Of a stretch of DNA of 44,879 bases, positions 38,408 through 44,879 are shown piece by piece. Position 1 is the stretch's first letter. The number at the start of each line of letters is the position of its first letter. Origin of the DNA: a virus; IMG/VR virus record IMGVR_UViG_3300033148_005555, positions 1 through 44,879 of that record, one strand, 5' to 3'. The translations under genes and the position numbers were made by a program. The notes beneath the pieces were generated by a model. That model saw nothing but the letters and a program-made list of their open reading frames with translations. It was not told where the DNA came from and ran no database searches.

Positions 38408-38692
38408 ATGATCCGATACTATTCGATTGGGGTTAATTCCCCAATCACGCCTGATGAGCCGCTGCCGCCGCTGCCGGACATTCCGCGCGGCGCGTTAGTG
38501 GTTATCGAGGGCCGCGCGCCGATCTGGCGCTATGGTACGGCCCTCCACCGGCTGCATGGCTCCCCAGCTGGAGCCGTCGCAGTGTTTGACCCCCGGCTCG
38601 GGGCGGTGGTGGTGATGAGCCACCACCCCGAGTACCAGGAGGGGCAGGTGATCGACCTGCCCCAGGAGGCGAAGAATGCTCCTGAAACCTGA
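38408..38692 (+). CDS. csx3: Csx3/Crn3-like ring nuclease (possible type III anti-CRISPR)
   Basis: A 94-residue protein with the hallmark features of CRISPR-associated Csx3: GALVVIEGRAPIWRYGTALH, then VFDPRLGAVVVMSHHP and GQVIDLP. Csx3/Crn3 degrades cyclic tetra-adenylate, the alarm signal of type III CRISPR systems. The expected DPR residues and an upstream His are present, with a two-residue insertion between His and Asp. No CRISPR array or cas gene is in the window, so a counter-defence role is inferred. ATG 38408 is correctly spaced from AAAGGAG; ATG 38402 is too close. Local GC is higher than around it. Confidence 0.75.
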   Translation: MIRYYSIGVNSPITPDEPLPPLPDIPRGALVVIEGRAPIWRYGTALHRLHGSPAGAVAVFDPRLGAVVVMSHHPEYQEGQVIDLPQEAKNAPET

Positions 38693-38861
38693 AGCCATCC
38701 GGGCCCAGGAAAAACGGGCCCGGGAACTGGAGGACCTGACCAACAGGGCCACCGAGGCACTGGCACCGTTGGCCCCACGTACGGACACCGAGATCGAGCG
38801 CGGCGAGATCCAGGCCGCGCTCATCCGCGCGGTGCTTCGCACGCTGGAGGTGGCGCAATGA
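38676..38861 (+). CDS. Small helical protein beside the Csx3-like gene
   Basis: A 61-residue, almost fully helical, charged protein (QEKRARELEDLTNRATEAL, EIERGEIQAALIRAVLRTLE) that could form a coiled coil. GGAGGCG lies before the ATG at 38676. It overlaps the Csx3-like gene by 17 bases and the next gene by four, so the three form a tight unit. Function unknown. Confidence 0.55.
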   Translation: MLLKPEAIRAQEKRARELEDLTNRATEALAPLAPRTDTEIERGEIQAALIRAVLRTLEVAQ

Positions 38862-39595
38862 AGGCCGACCCCCACCACGGCTACATTGTCGCGGTGCCCC
38901 ATCGGGGGCGTATGTACTACGCCCCCGATCGCTCCATCCGAGATGTTCCTCCCCTGGCACACCTCCCCAACGATCTCCGGATCTACGATAATCCGCAGGT
39001 TGCGCTCGCCCGGGTAGCCGAGCTTGGCAGGGTGGATTGGGTGGGCACTCCGCTCCCCGAGCTCCCCTACGCTGTGCTCGTCGAGCTGGACGAGCGCAAA
39101 CATGTACGTGCTCTGGCCCATCTGCACTCCGTGCGCGATGGGCACGCGGTGTCGGTAATGAGCCTCCGGGATGTCCGCACAAGCCGTCGCGGGCGATCCC
39201 AGCCCAGCCAGGTACAATGGCGGTTCGCTGGCTGGGTGCCGAAACACATCCGACCCATCGCGGTGTACCTGGATGGTCAGCTCGTCGGCTGGTTCCACGC
39301 AGGCGGGACTGGCCCTTGGGAAGGCCGCCAAGCCACCGCAGAAGAGAGCACCAGTCACCAGCTCATGGCGTATGGCAGCGTACGCGATATCTGGGCGCCC
39401 TCCCGTATAGTGCGCATGCCCCGGGGTGGCTACCTCGTAAGAGACGGTGCCGCCCGGCGCTGGAGCTTCCACCGCTACCTCCCGACGCGAGTCGAGGTAG
39501 GGCAGCAAGGCTACGATGAGGCGCTCGCTGCGATGCCCGTTTCGCAGACGCCCCGCACCCCAGGGGAGATGCGGGCCCGTGAGCTGTGGGGGTAA
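38858..39595 (+). CDS. Hypothetical protein in the Csx3-like gene cluster
   Basis: A 245-residue protein of unknown function, GC-rich like its two upstream neighbours and rich in Arg, Trp and His. Segments such as YIVAVPHRGRMYYAPD and GGYLVRDGAARRWSFHRY give beta strands. No catalytic motif was recognised. It may share a function or an origin with the Csx3-like gene. Confidence 0.55.
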   Translation: MKADPHHGYIVAVPHRGRMYYAPDRSIRDVPPLAHLPNDLRIYDNPQVALARVAELGRVDWVGTPLPELPYAVLVELDERKHVRALAHLHSVRDGHAVSVMSLRDVRTSRRGRSQPSQVQWRFAGWVPKHIRPIAVYLDGQLVGWFHAGGTGPWEGRQATAEESTSHQLMAYGSVRDIWAPSRIVRMPRGGYLVRDGAARRWSFHRYLPTRVEVGQQGYDEALAAMPVSQTPRTPGEMRARELWG

Positions 39596-39613
39596 CGCAG
39601 TCCGACGCCCGGT

Positions 39614-39684
39614 TGACCCCTCACGCCAGCTCGCTCGTTCGCCGAGTGCGGCTGGCGCGAGTGGTTAAGTTCCAAGAAAGGAGA
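39614..39684 (+). promoter_or_regulatory. Recurring leader hairpin element, copy D
   Basis: It begins TGACCCCTCACGCCAGC. CGCCAGC (39624) pairs with GCTGGCG (39651), and CGCTCG (39632) pairs with CGAGTG (39643) around TTCGC. It then has GAGTGGTTAAG and AAAGGAGACAACA before the ATG at 39690. Confidence 0.6.
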
Positions 39685-39689
39685 CAACA

Positions 39690-40628
39690 ATGCAAGACGA
39701 ATTCGCACTTACAGTCCCTGGGAGTCAAGAAACGACTCTCAAAACGCTTACGGAGCAGATCGACGAGCAGACGAAACTCATCTTCTGCTTCGACAAGTCT
39801 TACTCGATGTCTGATCGTGTAAGTGAATACCTTGAGGAACAGTACGGATGGACTAACGATGCGCTGGCCGCCTTCTGGGCCGATGCGGCGGACGCCTTCC
39901 AGGAGTACGTCGACGCAAACGATGCTGGCATCCCGATAGTGTTTGCGCTGTCGGATGATCAAATACGGATGGTCCGTATGGTTCTTGATAATGGACCTGA
40001 CGTTTTGACTCGCAAACCAATGGATGTCGTTAAGAACACCATTATCAAGAACGATTGGGTGGGGAAGTACAACATCTCAGTCGACTGGAGCAAGCACAGG
40101 CAGAAGCCTCCCCGCAAGATCGACTTGGTCAAGAAGATGGCCAAGCAAGAGATTGTTCGACGGCTCAAGAAGTACCCGGAGGCGGACCTCGTGGTGTTCC
40201 AGTTTGACACATATCCCACGATGATCCTTGATAGCAAGGAGATGGAAGTTTCCACATCCCTGGAGATTGAGACATCCGTGGAAGCGTCCATAGAAACAAT
40301 GGAACCTGGTGGCGGAACCTCGATTCTCCGGGCAATCGCCGCTGCGGTTCAGGCGGTGAATAAGCGGCAGTCCCCGGTGTTCGCCCACCATGTAATTGTG
40401 GTGAGCGATGGCGAAGATGATGTGAGCCCATTGCGGGGTTGGCTGGACGTGTTCAAGGAGGGTGGCATCGTCCTGGACTACATCCACATCGGCAACTCCT
40501 ACGAGGAGAACGAGACCCTAAAGCAAGTGTGCAAGGCCACCGGAGGTAGCTTTGTCGTAGTGACCAATGAGAAGGAGTTTGAGGACCGTTTTGTTGAAGC
40601 GGCAAGGCGCAGACTCCTCACCGCCTAA
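39690..40628 (+). CDS. VWA (von Willebrand A) domain protein
   Basis: A 312-residue VWA-fold protein. The MIDAS metal site is DKSYSM (DxSxS, about residue 35), GGGTS (about residue 207) and VSDGED (about residue 234). A long insert (about residues 60-165) separates the first site residue from the rest. VWA proteins usually act with AAA+ ATPases or as protein-interaction hubs. No MoxR-type partner is next to it. It has a hairpin leader and a strong ribosome site. Confidence 0.7.
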   Translation: MQDEFALTVPGSQETTLKTLTEQIDEQTKLIFCFDKSYSMSDRVSEYLEEQYGWTNDALAAFWADAADAFQEYVDANDAGIPIVFALSDDQIRMVRMVLDNGPDVLTRKPMDVVKNTIIKNDWVGKYNISVDWSKHRQKPPRKIDLVKKMAKQEIVRRLKKYPEADLVVFQFDTYPTMILDSKEMEVSTSLEIETSVEASIETMEPGGGTSILRAIAAAVQAVNKRQSPVFAHHVIVVSDGEDDVSPLRGWLDVFKEGGIVLDYIHIGNSYEENETLKQVCKATGGSFVVVTNEKEFEDRFVEAARRRLLTA

Positions 40629-40640
40629 CCCAAGTCGAAA

Positions 40641-40709
40641 CCTGGCCCAGTGGGCCAGGTCGCGCAGAAATTGTCCTACTGCGCCTGATGAGACAGGACT
40701 GAAAGGAGA
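40641..40709 (+). promoter_or_regulatory. Divergent leader with double hairpin and possible pseudoknot
   Basis: CCTGGCCC (40641) pairs with GGGCCAGG (40652). GCGCAG (40662) pairs with CTGCGC (40679), and the loop bases GTCCT (40673) can pair with AGGAC (40695), giving an H-type pseudoknot. AAAGGAGACAACAA follows before the ATG at 40716. It occupies the place of the recurring element but is not the same sequence. Confidence 0.45.
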
Positions 40710-40715
40710 CAACAA

Positions 40716-41708
40716 ATGGCCCGTTGCAGAAAGCCAAAAATCAAGTTCAAAATTCCGAAACTAACCAAATCCCGACTCCAGCGCGAGGTGGATTACGGAA
40801 TGTGCTCCTGGCCCATCCCGGAAGTCCGCGTTGCGTGCTTACAGACCGCGTTGAACGGTTGGGATGGAGTGCTGGCAACCCATCCGAAACTGCGGACGCA
40901 CAGTCTAATCGGCAAAACCCAGAAAGCACGGGGGTTGGCTGAGGGAACGTCTGTTGTTCCCGAGAAAGAAGCCGCACTGCGGACCGCCTGCAGACTGATG
41001 GAGTCTATCGTGTCTTCGGAAGGCATCGAAGTCCCATCAGTGGACAGTGCCTATCAGAAGGAGCCCAACGCACGGCAGGCCAAACTCGCCGCTGCGCTTG
41101 AGCAGCTGGGAACGATTCTGAAAGACGTGTTCGGTATCAGACTCAATGTGGCGCAGCAAGAGGGTGCCGACGCCCACTCAATCACGTTGTCGGTCAGCAA
41201 GACCATTGAGATGGCGGAGAAGACGGTACAGGTGGGGCCGATTCCGGTTGTGATAGAGGTCGCGCCGCTAATCGTGAGGTCCAAGATCCACGCTGCGAAG
41301 GAGTTGGGAGTGGATGTAGATGCATGGGCCGAACTCCAAGCGGTGGCGGTCGAGCTGTCAAAGCTCGCAAGCGGGAACGTGGCCCCGCAAGTCAAAGCCG
41401 GAGTTCCCAAGGTCAAGGCCACCAAGGCCAAGACCCAAAAACCCGATTGGGACGCGGTAACAATTGACCCGAACTCGCTACCTGAGAACCCGTTTACAGA
41501 CCAATACCATCGGCGGTGCTACGATGAGATGTTGAAATGCAGCACTGTCGCAGAGTTTCGCCAAGTCGTCCGGCAAAAGAAGCTGTACAAGAAGAACGCA
41601 CCGTTCTTCCTCATGTTGTACGGCATGGCCGTTAGGGCCAACGAGGGCAAGCCCATTGACGTCGCCCAGATCCAGGCAAAGTATAACAAAGGAGGAAACA
41701 GTGTCTAA
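40716..41708 (+). CDS. Hypothetical protein (330 aa)
   Basis: A 330-residue protein of unknown function. It has a basic N-terminus (KPKIKFKIPKLTKSRLQRE), a helical core and a Lys-rich linker near residue 225 (KVKATKAKTQKPDWDAV). The C-terminal 70 residues look like a separate domain (YHRRCYDEMLKCSTVAEFRQ). It overlaps the next gene by eight bases. No motif identifies a reaction. Confidence 0.55.
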   Translation: MARCRKPKIKFKIPKLTKSRLQREVDYGMCSWPIPEVRVACLQTALNGWDGVLATHPKLRTHSLIGKTQKARGLAEGTSVVPEKEAALRTACRLMESIVSSEGIEVPSVDSAYQKEPNARQAKLAAALEQLGTILKDVFGIRLNVAQQEGADAHSITLSVSKTIEMAEKTVQVGPIPVVIEVAPLIVRSKIHAAKELGVDVDAWAELQAVAVELSKLASGNVAPQVKAGVPKVKATKAKTQKPDWDAVTIDPNSLPENPFTDQYHRRCYDEMLKCSTVAEFRQVVRQKKLYKKNAPFFLMLYGMAVRANEGKPIDVAQIQAKYNKGGNSV

Positions 41709-42039
41709 GCTCAAGATCGGTCGCATGCAGGCCGATGATAATGTGAGGGTCTACTTTAGCAAGCAGGCCCTCACCAGCCAACCAATGGTAGCGGAACCCG
41801 GCATCCCTTCGGGCAACTCGTTCTTGGACGCCGTACTGGAGATTGAAGGGGTGGATATAGCTGAGATCCACCGTTACCGAGTCGCGGTGCTAAAGAGTCC
41901 GATGTGGGACTGGAGCGAGATCGAGTCCCGCATGCTGAGACTCTTGGCAGCCTTCAACTTGGGTGAAGGTTGCCTCGCAACCCCCAATGATAACTCCCAG
42001 ACCTCCCCTGAAGAGCCTGGGACGAAACGCCCCAACTAA
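41701..42039 (+). CDS. Hypothetical protein resembling Nfu N-terminal domain
   Basis: A 112-residue protein starting at GTG 41701 behind AAAGGAGG. Residues 12-80 show the pattern seen in the Nfu/NifU N-terminal domain (FLDAVLEIEGV, then RYRVAVLKSPMWDWSEIE). It lacks the cysteine motif of true iron-sulphur scaffolds. Function is uncertain; the tail is Pro/Ser-rich. A longer start at 41656 is possible but lacks a ribosome site. Confidence 0.45.
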   Translation: MSKLKIGRMQADDNVRVYFSKQALTSQPMVAEPGIPSGNSFLDAVLEIEGVDIAEIHRYRVAVLKSPMWDWSEIESRMLRLLAAFNLGEGCLATPNDNSQTSPEEPGTKRPN

Positions 42040-42048
42040 CTGGGGCGT
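42027..42048 (+). terminator. Hairpin, 8-bp perfect stem
   Basis: ACGCCCCA (42027) pairs with TGGGGCGT (42041) across ACTAAC and spans the stop codon at 42037. No U-run follows, so an RNA-processing or stability role is as likely as termination. Confidence 0.4.
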
Positions 42049-42080
42049 CGGGAGGTAACAAAACAAAAGGAGAACAACAG

Positions 42081-43175
42081 ATGCTAACTGAGGAAATCGC
42101 ATCTCAACTTCTGACCACGGAAGACGCATCCGTGGTCAAGGACTTCTTGAACGGCACTCCCGTTCCGTCAGGTGGGCATGAGGAGGACGCCATCAACAAT
42201 GCCATTGCAATAGCATGTGGCCAGTTGACCGAGCACGTAGGCCGGACTGATGATCTGGTGCAGTTGCTGAAACTCGCGGTGGAGGCGGAGAGGATCGAGC
42301 CTCGAACCAAGAAGGTAAACCTGAAGAATTCCACCCCACTGTACCATGACGCCGTGGACGCGCTAGATGGCCTCCGTTTCGCGGTGGCGGAGCGCATCGG
42401 AACCGAGTTCCCCGGCATCGAGCCGGTCCTCAGCGACCGACTCCGCCACAAGATTTGGAGTTCGCGGGTTGCCGCAGAAGGCGAGGTGATCTCCCGCGAT
42501 GGACCGTATGAGCTTTCTCTCCGCCGCACCGAACGCCGAGACCACTGGGCCCTCAAGGCGTCGTACTACGAGAATGACGCCCCGAAGAGCATATCCCACC
42601 ATTTGTGGGCAAGGACGGGGCACCTGTCCCACCGACTGCTGGACCTGAGAAGCGTCGTTCATGAAACGCCGGATTCGATGGTAACGGTGCTTTCCGTCGT
42701 GGTAGACTATCACGATGAAGTGAAGGAGGCTCGTCGACGGGACATTCTCCCACTGGCCACCGAAGCCCGAATTACCGACGTAAACGGCATACGGGTCTTC
42801 GCCTGGTCGGCATGGCGACAAGGTGCAAGTACCGACGAGGCACTGCTCCCGCATATTGGGAAGAAGGTTCGCCTTGGTGACCTGATCTTGCAAGTCGGGA
42901 AGTTCCTGCATCTTCCGACGCAGCTGCCAGTGGTTCAACCGAACGCGGCACATTTTACGTTGCCCGCTATTCCGCAAGGATGGACGGTTATACGAGGATG
43001 CCTCCAGGACGTATATTATCTGGTACCTCCGGATAACAACCCTCCATGGGGGATCGAGCTGTACCATCCGGATCATTACAAGGTCCAGTTGACGGAGATA
43101 TCCCCGGGCGATATGATCAGGATCGAGCGCGCTTGTGGGCGCACACAGTACCAACCTCCAGGGGTTGGCGACTAG
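42081..43175 (+). CDS. Hypothetical protein (364 aa)
   Basis: A 364-residue protein of unknown function. The N-terminal third is helical (ASVVKDFLNG, DDLVQLLKLAVEAERI). The middle and end are beta-rich (YELSLRRTERRDHWALKASY; DMIRIERACG). AAAAGGAG precedes the ATG at 42081. No enzyme motif was recognised. Confidence 0.55.
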   Translation: MLTEEIASQLLTTEDASVVKDFLNGTPVPSGGHEEDAINNAIAIACGQLTEHVGRTDDLVQLLKLAVEAERIEPRTKKVNLKNSTPLYHDAVDALDGLRFAVAERIGTEFPGIEPVLSDRLRHKIWSSRVAAEGEVISRDGPYELSLRRTERRDHWALKASYYENDAPKSISHHLWARTGHLSHRLLDLRSVVHETPDSMVTVLSVVVDYHDEVKEARRRDILPLATEARITDVNGIRVFAWSAWRQGASTDEALLPHIGKKVRLGDLILQVGKFLHLPTQLPVVQPNAAHFTLPAIPQGWTVIRGCLQDVYYLVPPDNNPPWGIELYHPDHYKVQLTEISPGDMIRIERACGRTQYQPPGVGD

Positions 43176-43198
43176 CGACAAGAAAAGGAGGATGAAAA

Positions 43199-43363
43199 GT
43201 GAGTATTCAGCAAGCACTGAAACTGGCTGACCAGATCCGTCCAGAGAATTTTGAGCAGGATCTCCAGAAAGCCGCCAAATGGGAGTTGGCAGCAGCGTTG
43301 AAGACGCTTGCTGGCGCTTATAGAAGGACGAAGACGATCACATTGTGCCCGGGCCTCCCCTGA
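43199..43363 (+). CDS. Very small hypothetical protein (54 aa)
   Basis: A 54-codon gene with a GTG start at 43199 behind AAAAGGAGG. It encodes a helix-rich peptide (SIQQALKLADQIRPENFEQD, then WELAAALKTLAGAYRRTKT). The start and spacing are good. Function unknown. Confidence 0.5.
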   Translation: MSIQQALKLADQIRPENFEQDLQKAAKWELAAALKTLAGAYRRTKTITLCPGLP

Positions 43364-43429
43364 TGAGCGCGGGCCGGGGAGAAGGCGCACGGCTCCGGGT
43401 GGCTGTACCGGACCAATGCGTGAGGGAAC

Positions 43430-43482
43430 TGACCCCTCACCCATGCTCATTCACACGATGAGTGGGCATGGACGAGCGGTTA
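43430..43482 (+). promoter_or_regulatory. Recurring leader hairpin element, copy F
   Basis: It begins TGACCCCTCACCC. CCATGC (43441) pairs with GCATGG (43466), and an inner CTCAT pairs with ATGAG. It continues GAGCGGTTAG, but about 80 further bases separate it from the helicase gene, unlike other copies. The gap holds a second CCTAG/CTAGG hairpin (about 43494-43516). Confidence 0.5.
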
Positions 43483-43563
43483 GCCCACTGAATCCTAGGG
43501 CCCAGCGGGTTCTAGGGTTTGGCGGACTGATCACCCAATCGCGCAAGCAGAAAGGAGGCCCCG

Positions 43564-44879
43564 ATGTTGAATCGTTACCCGGGATGGTGCATTGACTGCA
43601 AAACCCGGGTTCCTAAGGAACATGGCATTCTGGTCAAGGCCAACGGTGTGTGGAAGGTGTCTTGCCGAAAGGCCAAAGAAACGCAGAAGGCTATTGAGGC
43701 ATCGCGTGCCACAACGGCCGATGTCCAGGTCCCCGCCCCTGAAGGGCTTGAGTACCTTCCATTCCAGAAGGCGGGCATTGCCTATGCTGTTAAACACGAC
43801 AAGTGCATGATCGCTGACGAGATGGGCCTGGGTAAAACTATCCAGGCAATCGGGCTGATCAATGCTGACGAGTCGCTCAAGAAGGTGTTGGTCATCTGTC
43901 CCGCATCGCTCCGGATCAACTGGAAGCGCGAGCTGGACAAGTGGCTAGTTCGCCCTATGCGGGTGGACATCGCCGCCGGTGATCACATTGACACAACGGC
44001 GGATGTTGTGATAATGAACTACGACATCGCCAACCGCCACAAATCCCGTCTCCAAACAGTGAAGTGGGATCTCATCATCTGTGATGAATCCCGGTACCTG
44101 AAGAACACCAAAGCACAGAGAACTCGTGCGATTCTTGGGAACCTCCGAGAAGGTAAGGGTGCCCTCGAATCGCGCCGGTGGCTGTTCCTCGATGGGAGCC
44201 CAATCCCCAACCGCCCAGTGGAACTGTGGCCAATCCTCCGCACCGCCGAGCTGTTTCACAGTTACATTCATTACACCAAGCGGTATTGTGGGGGCTACCA
44301 CAATGGCTACGGCTGGGTAGCCGACGGAGCCACCAACCTTGACAGCCTCCAGCAGTACCTGCGCGAGAAGTTCATGGTGCGCAGGCGCAAGGAAGATGTC
44401 TTGAAAGAGCTTCCCGCCAAGCGTCGACAGGTGGTGGAGATCCCTTCCAACGGCCTTTCCGCCATGCTCCAGGAGGAATCAGCGGTGATGGAGAAGTACC
44501 TTGCCAAGCTGGAAGCCCTCAAGGCCGAAGTCGAAAAGGCGAAGCAAGACAGCAACCAAGAGAAGTATGAGGATGCGGTTCGCCGTCTTCGGAACACGTC
44601 TTCAGTGGCGTTCGAGGAGATGTCCCGAGTTCGCCATCGGACGGCAGTTGCCAAGGTGCCCCACGTTATTGAATACGTGGACACCATTCTGGCAAACATG
44701 GACGAGCGAAACAGGAAGGTGGTGATCTTCGCTCACCATCACGACGTGATTGATAAGCTGGTCAACCATTACGGCAATCGCGCAGTGGTTCTTACTGGCG
44801 ATACCTCGATGGCCAACCGGCAGCAGGCGGTAGACCGATTCCAGAAAGACCCCAATGTGGAGGTCTTCATCGGTTCCAT
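43564..44879 (+). CDS. SNF2-family helicase/ATPase (3' end outside window)
   Basis: An open frame of at least 438 codons from the ATG at 43564 (after AAAGGAGG) that runs off the window. The N-terminus has a CIDC pair, perhaps a small zinc site. Motif I is DEMGLGKTIQ (about residue 90), motif II is IICDESRYLKN and motif III is LDGSPIPNRPVELWPIL. These fit SNF2/SMARCAL1-like DNA translocases found in phages. The later VVIFAHHHDVIDKL begins the second RecA domain. It remodels or anneals DNA, possibly at forks. Confidence 0.85.
   Translation, partial: MLNRYPGWCIDCKTRVPKEHGILVKANGVWKVSCRKAKETQKAIEASRATTADVQVPAPEGLEYLPFQKAGIAYAVKHDKCMIADEMGLGKTIQAIGLINADESLKKVLVICPASLRINWKRELDKWLVRPMRVDIAAGDHIDTTADVVIMNYDIANRHKSRLQTVKWDLIICDESRYLKNTKAQRTRAILGNLREGKGALESRRWLFLDGSPIPNRPVELWPILRTAELFHSYIHYTKRYCGGYHNGYGWVADGATNLDSLQQYLREKFMVRRRKEDVLKELPAKRRQVVEIPSNGLSAMLQEESAVMEKYLAKLEALKAEVEKAKQDSNQEKYEDAVRRLRNTSSVAFEEMSRVRHRTAVAKVPHVIEYVDTILANMDERNRKVVIFAHHHDVIDKLVNHYGNRAVVLTGDTSMANRQQAVDRFQKDPNVEVFIGS

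Noticed and set aside
38495-39508. Minus-strand open frame of 337 codons opposite the Csx3-like cluster
   Set aside because: It is a by-product of high GC on the opposite strand. The plus-strand genes have ribosome sites, overlaps and a recognised family.
36993-43482. tRNA genes or a CRISPR array in the repeated leader elements (GTGGTTAGA words)
   Set aside because: No cloverleaf or CCA end fits. The copies are irregularly spaced single hairpins each tied to a gene start, not repeat-spacer units.

Overview
This window looks like part of the genome of a lytic tailed bacteriophage (Caudoviricetes). It has GC near 55%, very tight packing with many 1-4 base ATGA-type overlaps, a tape measure gene, a full phage-type replication set and many small unknown genes. 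The host cannot be named. Strong AGGAGG-type ribosome sites and TATAAT-like boxes point to a bacterium. A Csx3-like gene suggests that the host range includes strains with type III CRISPR.

Layout. (1) Positions 1-10.9 kb, minus strand: virion and late genes. These are a secreted adhesin-like protein with lectin-type modules, a Dam-type adenine methyltransferase, a tape measure gene that appears frameshifted near its start, a train of tiny overlapping genes and a terminase-small-subunit-like protein. (2) 10.9-19.6 kb, minus strand: what looks like a base-hypermodification cassette. It holds a thymidylate synthase/hydroxymethylase homolog, an HD deoxynucleotidase, two tandem PLP fold-type-II enzymes, a radical SAM enzyme, a glycosyltransferase and a protein resembling alpha-glutamyl/putrescinyl-thymine pyrophosphorylases. 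(3) 19.65-20.1 kb: a divergent non-coding switch region with a G-quadruplex motif and an inverted repeat. (4) 20.1-35.5 kb, plus strand: replication and recombination genes. These are a DnaB-like helicase, primase, FEN-type nuclease, sigma-like factor, sliding clamp, a UDG-exonuclease-PolA fusion, a gp32-like SSB, RecA/UvsX, a clamp loader, an SbcD-SbcC (gp47-gp46) fusion and RuvC. (5) 35.5-36.3 kb: a gene-free stretch with repeats, a promoter box, a probable structured RNA and a terminator-like hairpin. (6) 36.3 kb to the end, plus strand: accessory genes, mostly unknown. They include a Csx3/Crn3-like ring nuclease, a VWA protein and a SNF2 helicase that runs off the window. Several are separated by a recurring hairpin-plus-Shine-Dalgarno element.

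The strongest novelty candidate is in the radical SAM gene (15063-17636). A 398-codon intein interrupts the protein exactly at the third cysteine of its CX3CX2C cluster motif. The middle of that intein encodes, in the +1 frame of the same strand and behind its own AGGAGGT ribosome site, a separate zinc-finger/NUMOD3-like/PD-(D/E)XK homing endonuclease. The intein frame stays open across it as apparently meaningless sequence. The other leading candidates are the Csx3-like possible anti-type-III protein, the new combination of DNA hypermodification genes, and the family of covarying 5'-leader hairpins.

Regulation. A TGTATAATAG-like box recurs in front of gene groups on both strands, often only 10-20 bases before the start codon. 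A sigma-region-2-like protein is encoded at 24.1 kb, which suggests a phage-specific promoter class reminiscent of T4 late promoters. All assignments are from reading motifs by eye; no database search was run.
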